A stretch of 64,000 bases of DNA from Gracilaria vermiculophylla (GCA_019155205.2 JAHNZQ020000181.1:817513-881512), one strand, 5' to 3'. Positions 12,267-24,141 are shown, counted from the stretch's first letter. Numbers and translations: made by a program. The notes: generated by a model not told the origin, from the sequence alone.

Positions 12267-12440
12267 GCGAAAGTTATCAAACTCATGTTCCCAGACTGCG
12301 CTAATTCGTTTCCGGTCATGAGCGTTCCAAATAAGAACAGTGGTGAAAGGAAGGCTGTTTTGACACCATGTGTAGACCTACGTCGACTCAACGGTCTCCT
12401 ACCAAACCCCGACTACCCTCCTCCGATGATTCACGAGTAG
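12267..12440 (+). pseudogene. Gypsy reverse-transcriptase fragment
   Basis: An open stretch of 57 codons ending in TAG contains FPVMSVPNKNSGERKAVLTP followed by CVDLRRLNGL and NPDYPPPMIHE. These match the Ty3/gypsy RT block in which a (V/L)PKK-type strand is followed by VDYRRLN and the D-x-YPLP-x-IDE turn. It is too different from the RT of gypsy I to be a copy of it, and no flanking RT sequence survives. Confidence 0.6.
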
Positions 12441-12639
12441 TTTGCCTCAGAAGCTGTTGTGCAAATACAGCATATAATGTGTAAAAAACATATTTTCTTC
12501 AAATATAAGGGTTTTTTCAACGTGTACAAGTCTGAAATATACCGAGCGGTGTCGATGTATATATGCCTACGGTATCAAGTGATTTCAATATACATTAATC
12601 CCACGTTTGCGATCAATGCAACATCTAAACATTGCATCA

Positions 12640-13067
12640 TGTAGTGCAGCGTCTTCCGTAGAGGTTTTCTTGGCATTCTGCCGATTCATCGGATTCCGGT
12701 TCGGCCTTAATGCCACAGGTGCGTCTCCTGCGACGTTGCACGCCCGCTGGAGGGCATCCCGGCACGCGTGCGGCTCCCGCGCACGGCTCGCAGGCTATAG
12801 TATGGGTGCCGGTTGGCACCTGCTTTGAACGGTTAATTTAGTATTTTCGGTATTAATTGATATAGGTATGTCGCCCATTTCGGCCCTAGAGCAACAGTAC
12901 TCAGCGTGACGGCCCTTCGGCCGTCCCGCCCAGTGCACCGCATCAAGCGCGATCTTCGGTCTAAACTTGCTACCCATGCGGGTAACTCTGTCCACCTTGG
13001 AGAAATACCCCGTGAAATGCGGAAGGCAACCGCCCGTGACGCCCAGAAGCATTGTCTGGATTATTCT
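12640..13067 (+). repeat. Truncated third LTR of the gypsy I family
   Basis: Starts TGTAGTGCAG and follows the two gypsy I LTRs through the shared gcctgacggcccttcggcc-type region and the CCACCTTGGA block. Similarity stops near 13067, so about half the LTR is missing. It starts only about 800 bp after gypsy I ends. Confidence 0.7.
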
Positions 13068-13149
13068 ACGCATCGTTTTGATTATGTTCGAATTCGGCGA
13101 GCGCACAGGCAACTCTAGAAAAGATGCGTCTAACTCTAAAGCCAAATTT

Positions 13150-14880
13150 TGACTAAAGATGCAGTGTGGGCTTATGCAGCATCCCGTTTAAAAACGAAGT
13201 TTACCGGATTAAAACAGGAACCAAACGGTAGCAAAATAAATGTATAGCACTTCTTCATATTTTTACGCATTCATGGTTGTTCCAATGAATGCTATGTTAG
13301 TGAGATCTTTTTTAGAAATGCCAGTCCAGACCATTAGAAAAGCTCCACCAAAAGGCCGGGTATAAACCGCGGAACGTGTATAACGAATACTATGGCAATA
13401 AATTTGTAGCAAAATGGTCAGTGCAGATTAACCCTTTTTTCAGCAGTAAAAAGGACAAGTTTGCATTTTTCTTTTTAGTACGTTTTTCAAGCACACCAGT
13501 ACTCCCCCTTTTTTTTTAATGGTCGTAGAGAAAGACACCGTTTTTCATTTTTTTGTACTAAAAATTTCTGTTGTTGACCATTTTCCAAATAGTTTATTTT
13601 GAATCGTTCCTAATTATAATCATTCTAATATGTCTTTCAAGTTGCTTTTTGTGAGAAGTGTTAAAATTAGCAATTGTGTCACAAGAACGCTTCAAGTTTT
13701 GAGCAATAACACTTTTACAGTGTCTTCGGCGTTTACATTGATGTTTTCAAGCTGTTCTTGGTCGAAAAGTGCACCATCTTGAGCCGTTTTTACTGGAAAG
13801 AAGATGGTGTACGTATCTTTTCGAAAAGATTCTACATAGACGATGTGCAGAAGCTAGCGCACAGTACAGTTTTGGCACTCTTTTTAGGTGTAAAATGGCT
13901 TTGAAATGCACTGTATAAATACAAGTTTTAAAATTGTTATCTTGAGTCTCGAGAACATCTGCGTTTGATGAAGTCCTGCGACCCCTGAAGAAGTGAGGCA
14001 GCCAACGTTCACTCATTGGAATGAGCTGAATTACATCCACGTTAAAGTTCAATAAATCTTCAACCTTCACATGCCAAAAAATAAGCGAATTTAATTTCGA
14101 CTTCGTATAACTGTATTCTCGTTACTTCTCACACTCTCGCTGTATTTTATGAGACAAGTACAGAGGAGGTATTTCATATTTTTGTTTTCAGAAGACTGTT
14201 ACTATCACAACATCGATTCGAATACATTTATCAGCAGGCAACATCTTGTTGGAATTCATGCCATCCTTATCGCCAGGAATAGATTAGTTCCATGTTTGTG
14301 GAGCTGTGTAAGAAGTAATAAGGTTACTTTACTCTCGTACCATTTAGCCTCTGAAGTCTTGAGGAACATGCTTTTATACCAGAGCAGTACACGTGACCAC
14401 ATTTTGCGTCCGATTGGTGCATTTTGTTGGCGGCACGGAATGTTGCAGGGGAAATTGAATTGGCTCAATTTTTGGCTAGTAAAGTGAAAGATGTAGCTCA
14501 AGTTGGTACCTACGCACTAAAACATGGAGGAAAATGCAGTTGATTTCGAGAAGAAACGATTGACTGACTCCCGTCTCCATTGAAAAGTACAGCATCACAT
14601 CCCTATCGTTATAGCAATACCATTCTTCGTAATCTGTACCCACTTTCAAACCGATAGCTTTGTTTATTTGAAACACCCTTCCCAAAAACCTAAAAATGAA
14701 AGGTTCTCTAACGATAATGTACCTTGAAAGACGACTCAAACAAAATGTCATCTTTTCGGAGGATCAAGAAGCAACGAACGGTAGTCTCAAAAAAACGGAC
14801 AAACGCACCCAACAAGCCGGGTGTGAGAAGGAATTCAAAACAATCTCGGAGTCTCAAGATCCAAATCTATAAATCTAACA
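13150..14880. other. AT-rich region without recognised gene
   Basis: Only short open stretches without recognisable motifs occur. A minus-strand stretch of 107 codons (13747-14070) and a plus-strand stretch of 112 (14149-14487) have no family features and biased, low-complexity composition. Confidence 0.5.
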
Positions 14881-15041
14881 TCACAACTATCGATATTTTA
14901 ATTTTTTTAATTCCTTGGTACGAGAAATATGGCCTCACAACTATCGATATTTTAATTTTTATAATTCCTTCGTACGAAAAAAATGGCCTCACAACTATCA
15001 ATATTCTGATTTTCATAGTTTCTTCGCTCCAAAAATAAGGT
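14881..15041. repeat. 54-bp tandem repeat, three units
   Basis: Units start at 14881, 14935 and 14989, each with TCACAACTATC. The third unit is more diverged. Because 54 is a multiple of three, both strands read as repetitive peptide (18-residue period), but nothing suggests it is translated. Confidence 0.85.
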
Positions 15042-15270
15042 TTCCACGAAAATAACATGTTTTTCATGTGGGTCTTCTCATGGAGTATATCACCTCTAGT
15101 TCCGCAACCTGTTGTAAGAGCGCTGCTTTAGTACAACCTGTGGCTTGGGTACGCCGAACAGTTTCAGCAAAGTGAGTGATGCAATGAATCATCAATCGAA
15201 CATCACATAAATACCATCTGTAAGTACATGGAGCAAAATTTTGCAACGCAGCTAGGCTGAGTCAGTCGCA

Positions 15271-15278
15271 TATAAAAG
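15271..15278 (+). promoter_or_regulatory. TATA box of the small secreted peptide gene
   Basis: TATAAAAG lies 110-117 bp before the chosen ATG at 15388. It implies transcription starting near 15300. Confidence 0.55.
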
Positions 15279-15387
15279 GCGGCACAAAGAGATCAAGGTG
15301 ACTGAAAAGTTGACCCAAGGGCATCCAACAATATATAATAACCCTCAAGAAGACACTCCATACCCCCATTTTAAACCCAATCGCAAC

Positions 15388-15657
15388 ATGATCTTAACCT
15401 CAAAGCTTTGTATCTTTGCTTCGCTGCTCTCCTATGTCCTTATCTGGGCGGCGGCCACCGCTGCTCAATCATCCAAAGATGTCGAAGCAGTCGATTTGGG
15501 TAATGAAGATGTAGAGTTTATGATGCCTGATTCGATGCGCCAAAGCAGAACATGCAGAAACCAATGTGTGAATGGATGTAGGTCTCTGTGCGACCAATTT
15601 GCACCCTCTACACAATTGAGAGGCCTATGCAGGGGGATATGCAGGAACATCATTTAA
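15388..15657 (+). CDS. Small secreted peptide precursor with CX3C motifs
   Basis: The product is 89 residues. Residues 1-26 form a signal peptide (hydrophobic run FASLLSYVLIWAAATA). Residues 27-50 are an acidic linker. RQSR at 51-54 is an R-X-X-R type processing site placed just before a basic core with six cysteines at 56, 60, 64, 68, 81 and 85, spaced C-X3-C-X3-C-X3-C-X12-C-X3-C. The order signal, acidic propeptide, processing site, Cys core is typical of secreted antimicrobial, signalling or defence peptides, and paired CX3C motifs occur in helical-hairpin peptides. The precise role cannot be told. The frame is open upstream to an ATG at 15298, but the TATA position and the signal peptide favour 15388. 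Confidence 0.62.
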   Translation: MILTSKLCIFASLLSYVLIWAAATAAQSSKDVEAVDLGNEDVEFMMPDSMRQSRTCRNQCVNGCRSLCDQFAPSTQLRGLCRGICRNII

Positions 15658-15779
15658 GGATCAGACGGGGGAAGAAGCCACCGACAGTTATCATGAAAAC
15701 GTTCATTTTCTACCGCGAGAGAAAGAAATCTGAGAGCAAGTCTACGGAATTAGACATTCCAACTTGTTCGCAGAAGTAG

Positions 15780-17320
15780 TATGTGCGTCATGTGCTGCTG
15801 GTCGATGTCATGGACCCTCTTGCTGAAGGTACCTTCGAAGGCTTAAAACACACAACTAGATTCTGCTTTTTATTTTCGCTTTTGTACTACAGAGTACATG
15901 AGCTTACCTATTAAAAGCCTTCGTAAAAATGAATGTGTCATTTGGCCTTCTCTCAACGTCTGTGATGCACAGGCGATGAGTTGTTGTGCTAAAGTATAGT
16001 ATAAAATGTCAAAAACGTTCTTATTCTTGGCTTGTATCGAAATTACTTTCCTTGTGATCGCGAGTTGTCCGGCACCCACAGATGGGCTATAGTTCCACTC
16101 CATGGCATTCCGCCACAAATTTATTCTCCAACACAAAACTTTGAACAAAAATATTAACATGCTAAAACAAAATTAACACATTTTCAAACCATCTGCTAGA
16201 ATTGGCTTCAAGCCGTAGCCAGCAGAGAGCAAGAGACAGTATGGGAACAGTACACCTCTGAATTTTGTCCTTTAACTCTATATTGGCCTGCATCAGGGAA
16301 GACTTGATTTTTCGGCGCATTCTCTTGCCTCTCACTTTGAGAGGAAACATCGTGCTAGCAAACTGTAAGGAAGAGACAACCGCACTGTAGTTCGGAGTTC
16401 GGCAGCACAGAATTTTTATGATTATGGATATTAATGAGAAGCAGCTCAATGAAAAAGGCTCATCCTTCCTGTCTCTATGATACTTATTTTTCTGCACAAC
16501 GATAAAACAACTTCAATGCCCGGGATAAGACATTAATGTCGTATACGGCTGTACTGCACTCTTTGTCTAAGGTTACCGAACGTAGCCAAAGTACCAATCA
16601 GGGTTACAAATGGTAAATGTTACAAGAGGAATGTACAACATTCTGTTCAGCAGCTTCTTTTGTACGTTTCTGGTATTAAGTTTCAGCGTACATCCGTAAA
16701 ATCAATGTCGTAAACGTATATGGTGCGTATGGAGATGATAAAAGACGAAAGCACACGGTAACACACGGCAGCACCGGTAGTTAAGGTTCGAAGTTTAACG
16801 CACTTCAATGTGAAGTATACTGCAGCTCATTTCGAGAAGAAACTGTTGGCTGCCTCTCGTCTCCAGAGGTTCCTGGACTGTATATAATGCAGATTTCCTG
16901 GGATTCATGCCAAAACTTCAAAAAAAAAGTTTTTATAATTGTGGTGAAACGATTAGAGATCGCATAAGTTGGAAACAAACGGATACTTTTTTTTATTTTA
17001 TTTCTGTTCTTCGGTATTTGTTCTTTCTGTTGTAGGCCTTTATCCATTAAAAAAAACCTGCATATACTTTAGACATGTAAAATTGAAACACAAACTTTAT
17101 CTTTGAAAATAAATATGTGTTTTCTTCAAATATTGTAATGCCTTTCCATTAGTACATATGAGGAAAGCAATATTTTTGAACGTTAAAAAACAAACGCTTT
17201 AAATTGTTCCGAAATATGTTTCTCAATTAAAAAAAAAACGCTTGCGGCGCTGGTTGATTTTTTCATTCCTTCATTGCACCCGTCTATAGGGCGATTTATT
17301 TAGTCTAAGAATATTCGTCG
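15780..17320. other. Intergenic AT-rich DNA, nothing recognised
   Basis: Minus-strand open stretches at 15870-16160 and 16162-16497 carry no family motifs, signal peptide or conserved copy elsewhere in the window. Confidence 0.5.
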
Positions 17321-19014
17321 ACTTGGCACCTTTCGAGTTCCCATTAACATGGTTAATCAGTACCTTTTCAGTTTTTACAAGTTTTTGCTTTGAATTCAAG
17401 CGAAAATATTCAGTTCAGATGATGATCGACATGGCAACTCTCCATGTAACCTGAAAATTTGAACGATTTTTATCAATTCTCCGCCCTCGTATCCGAGACC
17501 AATTGAAAAACTTCTGAATAAAACTTTGCAGAATATTGAGTAAACTTTTGAACTCTTCAGTATATTCCGTCAACTGACATTGCCCATTGCCTTTATGTTT
17601 TTCGAACGAAATTTTCATTTCATTTTTTTTAAAAACACACGAGCTTTTTCGCAAAATTACTCTCCTTGAAATTGGATCTGGTCTTGTTTTTTCAGAGAAA
17701 AATACGCCAATATTTATTAAATAGATAGAATCTGTTTTCAGACGGCTCATTTTTCCTGGGTCTTGGATATGGGATAAAATGAGACATAAATCAAGTTGAT
17801 GCTATAGAATCACATTTTATACAAGTCTTTCAAAAACAAACTATAGTTTCTATACACTATTTTAGTTCACCGAAGTTTTTCAACACTGACACTAAAGAAA
17901 AGTTTGGCGCACAGGTATATTTCTTGACAGAATTGTATAACGTATCGCTCTGCGGATGGTACTTGTGTCATTCTGGAATCCACGCCATTTGCTCCAAAAT
18001 GGATTTCGAAAAGTTTTAGAGAAATTGAATACCGATAGGAAATTCGTGTTGCTTTTAGAAATGGTACCATAATTTTGGCGCATGACCCAATTTTTGTTTG
18101 TGAACAGTTTTTTGACTTGTACATTTTTTGGATGAAGAAGAAGCAATGTTTTGTTTGTCTGACGAATCAGTTGCTGCAGAGAAATGCTATGGTGATGAAT
18201 GATTTATAATTTCCAACAAACTGTTTTTGACATTGTATTCACATACTCGGGTTTGAAATGAGTGCATGAAAAAGGAACTAAAACAATTTAGTGTTCTAGG
18301 ACAGGTGTTCAGATACAGAAGTAAAAACAATTGCATTTGTTTTTAAGCCATAGCTTACGTTACACTGCTTTTCCTCAATTTTGAAACTGTTTTTGAGATA
18401 TAGGCCCAACCGAAAGCTCTCAGTTTAACAACATGATATTCTGATAAATCTGACTTTTGCTCAGATTTACTTTAGCGACTAGTTCATCCTCTACTCAACA
18501 TTTACTGATATCATTATTGGTTTCCATATCCACCAGTGCAAAACCGCATGTCATCTAAGTACATCGAGCAGCAAAAACCACGACCTGCAAGTCAAAACTC
18601 TTGGTCATCCAAACGGACTTGAATGCTGGAATACTAGTACTTTGCATTTGCATATTCTTTACCTGGCTTTGAGAGAGAATAATAATGAGTCATTTCTACA
18701 TTTGAAGACATCTGCATTACATTCTGGAGTCAATAATGTCAACGTTACGTGGCAAAATATGCTGGATTACTTTCAGAACCAGCGAAAAACTTGTAGGTAA
18801 GCGTCGTTCTTTACTCAAGCTACGAGAAAATACCAGCTTACAAAAACAAATATTGCGCTGCAAAACCATGCTAAAACCAGCGCGTCATGAACTTGAGCCT
18901 CTTGCAGGGGGCTTTAGCTTTATCAATTCTGCAACCGCTTTGAAAACATGGTGCGATTAGCATTACCCGTCACTAGCCTTTGCAAAAGGCCCGTAAATTT
19001 GACAACTCTGCCTT

Positions 19015-19365
19015 TTAGCAAAGAGGAATAGCCCCTCTGCAGCATTTGCCGAAATTGAATTTCCTGAGTCTCGTTCTGCAGCGTTCTGAATATTTGAGTC
19101 TTAGACCGGCTCCACAGAAAAATCTGCACGTTCCGCAGCTCGTGCGCACTCGGCAGTAGCTGCCCCAATCTCCTGGTTTATAGTTTCTGACATCCTCTGT
19201 ACATTCGCGGTATGCTGGACCACAACCAACTGCTCCCTTGATAGGAACATCTAACTGTTTCATCGCAGAACTAACGGAAACATGAACCGGTGCCAATGCT
19301 TCGACGCATAGTGTTAATGCCAAAACGGAAAGAATGAAAAAAAGACCCTTGTTGAAAACTGACAT
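19015..19365 (-). CDS. Secreted 10-cysteine protein, left-arm copy
   Basis: The product is 116 residues and identical to that of 24339-24689. Residues 1-25 are a signal peptide ending in VEALA. The mature part is basic and has cysteines at 48, 55, 71, 77, 80, 84, 96, 108, 109 and 116, enough for five disulfides, so it is probably secreted or wall-bound. The family is not recognised. The open frame extends six codons upstream without an ATG, so the ATG in ACCATGT context at 19363-19365 is the start. The coding sequence differs from the other copy at only two positions, both synonymous. A TATA box (19556-19562, complement) lies about 190 bp upstream. Confidence 0.72.
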   Translation of the reverse strand: MSVFNKGLFFILSVLALTLCVEALAPVHVSVSSAMKQLDVPIKGAVGCGPAYRECTEDVRNYKPGDWGSYCRVRTSCGTCRFFCGAGLRLKYSERCRTRLRKFNFGKCCRGAIPLC

Positions 19366-19555
19366 GGTTGGTTCTGATAGCAATCGTCAAGTGTGACTGA
19401 GAAAAGGTAGAGGTTGACGTCAATTTTGGTGATGATGAAAAGAAATAATCCGAGAGACTCTGAAAAGGATTCTGGTGAGCTGAATGTGCCTCTAGAGTAG
19501 GGACTGAAGAACAAGGCTGGGGAGGTGAGTAAAGGGATTCCGGTTGCACCACGAG

Positions 19556-19562
19556 TTATATA
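19556..19562 (-). promoter_or_regulatory. TATA box, left-arm 10-Cys gene
   Basis: TATATAA on the minus strand, conserved in the same position upstream of the right-arm copy. Confidence 0.5.
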
Positions 19563-20978
19563 GGGATTCAAAAACTGCCTGTACCCAACTAAAACAAACC
19601 GTCCTATCGAGAATGAAACTATGCCAACAATGGCGTCAACAGACACGGTAATTGAAAACGTACAGTAGGATGTCTGATTTTTGACGTACACTGACCCTGT
19701 GTACGAGCAGGCCGAATATCATGAAAGGAAATGTTGGATTCTAGATTTTGATAGATTGGTTTGGCTTGAGGACCCTTTTTGTTTACGTATAAGAGCTTTG
19801 TGGTGATTTAAATGTTGTTCAGGCGTTTCATGGAGCTCTTTGGAACGTTTTCTGAGAAAGCCCTAAACAGTCTGGGTGGCAAAGGTGGTTTGAATTTCGG
19901 ATGTGCTGTAATTACAAAACTCCTTTCGAGATGCGTATGTTAGCTTTCGCTGTGGCGGAGTAACCCATCGTCCGATTTGCCAACAATCGCCCATGCCTCG
20001 CCTTTTGCGTCGAACATTACATAATAGCCACGTTTTGTTGGCCAGGACACTTTCCGAAACTTCCCGCGCCACTATGGTCGGAGCAAAGAATGGCTATAGG
20101 ATGTGATCCACCAGTCACAACGGCTGGAGTGGTTGCAAATGTCGACGCGAAAGCTCTACTGCCACAGATCTGCTGCATTTCCGCGATAACAAATCCTCGT
20201 TGCGGAGGCGGAAGAGTGCGTTGTCCAAAAATGCGCTTTAGCTAGAAAACTGTCCCAAGGTACATGAAATGGGTCGGGAATTTTTCTAATACATCGATTC
20301 GGGAAACGCCTCCAAGGCTCGTTTTTTTTCCAAAACGTGTCCCTGTGTGAATGCACTTTATTTATGCAATCAATTTCACTGCAGTAGTCGGACCATGATG
20401 TTCCTCGCACAGCCCGTAGGAGCAGCAGTAAGCGGTCTCACTGCAAACATTTTGCTCTTTGGCGGTCTCTGAGTGGCAATTAGAACAATAGAGTTTACCC
20501 AAGAACAAATCTCGTAGAAATCTCGTGTACATAGCGCATACAAGAGTGGCGTGTATGGCATGTACAAGATTTGTACCACGTGCGCATTCGAGATCTCGTC
20601 CGCTCATAGAGTTTAACGAGAATCTCCTGGCACAACTTTTAGCAGCCTTGAGCGTGAACGATTAAGAATACTGCAAAAAAATCACCTTCGTAGCCCTTAA
20701 AGCTCGAGGAAAAACACTTTTGAGCTAGAAAAGCGAGAGCGTTTGCAAGGAATGAAAGAACATAATAAGGTTCCTAGCATAATGGAACACTTGAGTCATA
20801 AGTTACAGTAAACACAACGAGTCCGTCATCATGACACCGTGTTCTCACAGAAACGCTTTACTGGACTTCTATCTTTGCACCGCAGATGGCTTCCTTCGTG
20901 AGCCGTATATTTTTGAACCGCTCTTCTTTGGTATCGTGAGCAATTTTTATTCTGCTTCCCCTATGGCCGGTCAGCCCT

Positions 20979-21650
20979 GTGCTCCGGCCATCATTTTGCA
21001 CATCGAGTCAAGCGCTTCCTTGCCTCGCCAGCTTGGGTTGCGTTTCGATTTTCTCAACTACGTCACTGCGCCAGTCTTCCACTTCTCCTTTTTCTTCGGC
21101 ATCCTCAATTAAGGCCCCTTCACAGTTCTCTGTTCCCGCTGATACATTTGATTCTTGTCTGGCTGTCGGACGCGCATGTCAGAACGCAGGATTTCTCAAT
21201 CTAGCCGCTGACATTTACCGAGTATGCGTGGCGCTTTCGCTTGATTCGGCCGAGGCGCGTACTGCTTTGACGAGTGCCTTGTACGTACCAGTCAAGGCAT
21301 ATATTACCCAAGTGTGTCTGATTTCACAGGTCCAAATCCGACCGAAAATATCTTCAAGATTGTCGGCTACACTCTGCGGAATTTTGGCAGGATTGCAGAG
21401 GCGGAGATGACACACTGCGCTGCCCTTAAAATATCGCCTACACTTCCTGGTGCATGGAACAATCTTGGTAATGCCAAGAGAGCCGAAGAGGCAATTATTA
21501 GTAACATGCATTGCTATACCGCAGCACTGGTCTGCCAGCCCGGCTTTCCTACCACCTTGCACCCTGACCAGCTTGCTTCGAGATCAAAGAAAACCTCAGA
21601 AGGCATCCGCGTTGTCCAGAAAACTTCAAGGCTTCCGCTGCCTAAGCTTC
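20979..21650 (+). pseudogene. Decayed TPR-repeat fragment, O-GlcNAc-transferase-like
   Basis: Two frames together read as tetratricopeptide repeats: FDSCLAVGRACQNAGFLNLA with a helix pair after it (about 21147-21270), then GRIAEAEMTHCAALKISP, GAWNNLGNAKRAEEAI and CYTAALVCQPGF (about 21389-21545). The AWNNLGNA block with a following (A/R)-x-EAI helix is typical of TPR arrays such as those in OGT/SPINDLY proteins. The frame changes near 21310, and no glycosyltransferase domain follows, so it is a fragment. It lies in the spacer of the inverted repeat. Other TPR families cannot be excluded. Confidence 0.45.
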
Positions 21651-21748
21651 GAAGGCGGAGTCAGGTGTGGCAGGCATTTCTCGTGTAGCGGAGATGGAAG
21701 CTTCGAGGTAGAGACCTTAAGTAAGGTTCGAAAAGGTGTTTCAGCCTG

Positions 21749-21945
21749 CATGCGTAAAGCTTTTTTCACAGTTCTCGTGGTAAATTCGGATACAGTGCAC
21801 GACAAAGGCGGCTGCGAGAAGTCTTTACAAAATTTTGGTTTGCCTAAAGCTTTTCTCACAGTTCTCGTAAGAACTTGTGGTACACTTCGTGACATAAGTG
21901 GCTGCGGTAATTATGTACGAGATTTTGGTTTGCGTAAACTCTTAC
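21749..21945 (+). repeat. Tandem repeat of about 93 bp, two units
   Basis: Both units contain GTAAAGCTTTT/CTAAAGCTTTT, CACAGTTCTCGT, a GTGGCTGCG/GCGGCTGCG block and end in ATTTTGGTTTGC. A third, shorter start follows (GCGTAAACTCTT). The repeat lies downstream of the TPR fragment. Confidence 0.65.
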
Positions 21946-22119
21946 CGTTTGGATGGATGCAGCGTTGGAATCCACGAGAAGGCTCAGGCGCGCCAGGAAC
22001 TACATTGTGAATAAACCATACAGCACACACTAGACATCGCAGCAAGCCAGTAGCGTTTTGGACCACATCCGTGCACGCCACCGAGAAAAAAGCGGCGCTA
22101 ACAGTATATGGCTAAACCC

Positions 22120-22787
22120 CTACGATCGGATTCCGAATTGCGGTTGAAGAGTGTACATCGGTGTGATATAACCATTTCCATCTCCACCATATTTCCTACA
22201 AGAAGGAACAAAGAATGAAAGAACGGTCCCCAATAACACTGATATTTTAACAGCGGAACGATTGATTCTTGCCGCATAGAAAATAGCGTTGAGCAGAAAC
22301 GACAGTCCCAGCCCCATTAAGAATACGGCACGATCATAAATATGAAACTTGAACGGAAAGTTTGCGTTCGAAAGCAGTGCATTCCTGTCTTTGACTGCGA
22401 AGCAAGCGTGATGGCGACTACGAAGAGGCAAGGACTAGCGAGCGACTAAAATTCTCTGAGCGCGACCCTTGTCGTAAATCAGCGTTGCTATGCCGAATAA
22501 AAGGGAGGGCGTAAAAGAAACTAACACAGCGCTGCCAAAACCTGTGGGAAGAGCAAAATGACGGTTATTACAAAGACAAATGTCGGGGAAGAGAACAGAG
22601 AAGCTCCCTTTTGCAGAAGGATGAACTTTCTCTTCGCAATCGATGTTGCGAACGTGCTTTTGGCAGCAGGAGTCGGCTGTGAGCAGGCCAAGATCGGTGG
22701 AGAGACGTCATCACAGATACACTGTTGCATCGGCTTTGCGAATGCAAAGATGGCGAAAGTTATCAGCAACCGAAACAGATTCTCCAT
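22120..22787 (-). pseudogene. Degenerate multi-TM membrane protein locus
   Basis: An 88-codon frame from the ATG at 22785-22787 has an N-terminal hydrophobic segment (LFRLLITFAIFAFA) and a C-terminal one (FVFVITVILLF). Around 22545 a good splice-acceptor-like tract (pyrimidines then CACAG on the minus strand) leads into a second frame with more hydrophobic segments (VLVSFTPSLLFGIATL), a stop near 22440, and then the 22120-22431 frame with AVFLMGLGLSFLLNAIF and VKISVLLGTVLSFFV. Together they look like a four- to five-helix membrane protein, either broken or with an intron. The family is not recognised. Confidence 0.3.
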
Positions 22788-24141
22788 TTTGGCCTCGTTC
22801 TCTACACTACATGAATAATCGCGCTCTCTGGAGAAAGCCCCAGGCCACTCATCAAGAATATTGTGAGCAGGTAACCTCCTGAACACTCTCTATGATAAAG
22901 AGGATATGGAAGAAACTTAGAAAATGTGTTTTCGGCTGGCAGTGACGCTCAAGATGATGAGATCGAGGATCCAATATCATCGTTTGTGGGGGTCAGCGTA
23001 AAATTTGTTGCGCATTGAAAAGCGTCATACTGCGACTCACACCAATGCGGATGTCACAGCTCTCGCGAGACACTTGGCGTGGCTACTTCAGTTAATTGAA
23101 TTGGCGGTTTGTATGAAACCTGACCAATGCAACATGACTCTCTCACGCTGTTCTGATGTGCTTTCAAAACCCACAGCACTGTATCTGTATTGTTAGCAAC
23201 GGTTGCTTTACGAAATTCTTCGAATTGCCACTCAGAGACCGCCAAAGAGCAAAATGTTTGCAATAAGACCGCTTACTGCTGCTCCTACGGGCTGTGCGAG
23301 GAACATCATGGTCCAACTACTGCAGTGAAATTGATTGCATAAATAAAGTGCATTCACACAGGGACGCGTTTTGGAAAAAAAACGAGCCTTGGAGGCGTTT
23401 CCCGAAACGACGTATTAGAAAAATTCTCGACCCATTTCATGTACCTTGGGACAGTTTTCTAGCTAGAGCGCATTTTTGGACAACGCTCTCTTCCGCCTCC
23501 GCAACGAGGATTTGTTATCGCGGAAATGCAGCAGATCTGTGGCAGTAGAGCTTTCGCGTCGACATTTGCAACCACCCCAGCCGTTGTGACTGGTGGATCA
23601 CATCCCATAGCCATTCTTTGCTCCGACCATAGTGGCGCGGGAAGTTTCGGAAAGTGTCCTGGCCAACAAAGCGCGGCTATTATGCAATGTTCGACGCAAA
23701 TGGCGAGGCATGGGCGATTGTTGGCAAATCGGACGATGGGTTACTCCGCCACAGCGAAAGCTAACATACGCATCTCGAAAGGAGTTTTGTAATTACAGCA
23801 CATCCGAAATTCAAACCACCTTTGCCACCCAGACTGTTTAGGGCTTTCTCAGAAAACGTTCCAAAGAGCTCCATGAAACGCCTGAACAACATTTAAATCA
23901 CCACAAAGCTCTTATACGTAAACAAAAAGGGTCCTCAAGCCAAACCAATCTATCAAAATCTAGAATCCAACATTTCCTTTCATGATATTCGGCCTTCTCG
24001 TACACAGGGTCAGTGTACGTCAAAAATCAGACATCCTACTGTACGTTTTCAATTACCATGTCTGTTGACGCCATTGTTGGCATAGTTTCATTCTTGATAG
24101 GACGGTTTGTTTTAGTTGGGTACAGGCAGTTTTTGAATCCC

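Larger units (their letters stand above)
17325..20495 (-). repeat. Left arm of a large inverted repeat
   Basis: Its reverse complement matches 23217-26788 and then 29470-29605. The inner part (about 18950-20490) is nearly identical to the other arm; the outer part (17325-18900) is clearly more diverged and has several indels. It contains the minus-strand copy of the 10-Cys secreted protein gene. The outer end GGCACCTTTCGAGTTC (17325-17340) matches the sequence directly beside the gypsy II LTR at 29605. Confidence 0.9.

Noticed and set aside
11888..12391. 167-codon minus-strand frame
   Set aside because: The opposite strand carries a recognisable RT fragment (12267-12440) in part of it, and the frame has no motif of its own.
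14724..15038. 104-codon frame with 18-residue repeats
   Set aside because: Explained by the 54-bp tandem repeat; open on both strands, low complexity.
14881..15041. CRISPR-like direct repeats
   Set aside because: Units are contiguous without spacers, and the window is eukaryotic.
18736..18960. 74-codon plus-strand frame beside the left-arm gene
   Set aside because: Not kept open in the right arm.
19314..19691. 125-codon frame overlapping the 10-Cys gene, also at 24013-24390
   Set aside because: Overlaps the signal-peptide region in another frame and changes amino acids between arms; covers the TATA box and 5' UTR of the real gene.
20156..20410. 84-codon minus-strand frame, also present at 23294-23548
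   Set aside because: Conserved only because it lies in the inverted repeat; seven amino acid differences between near-identical arms indicate no protein constraint.
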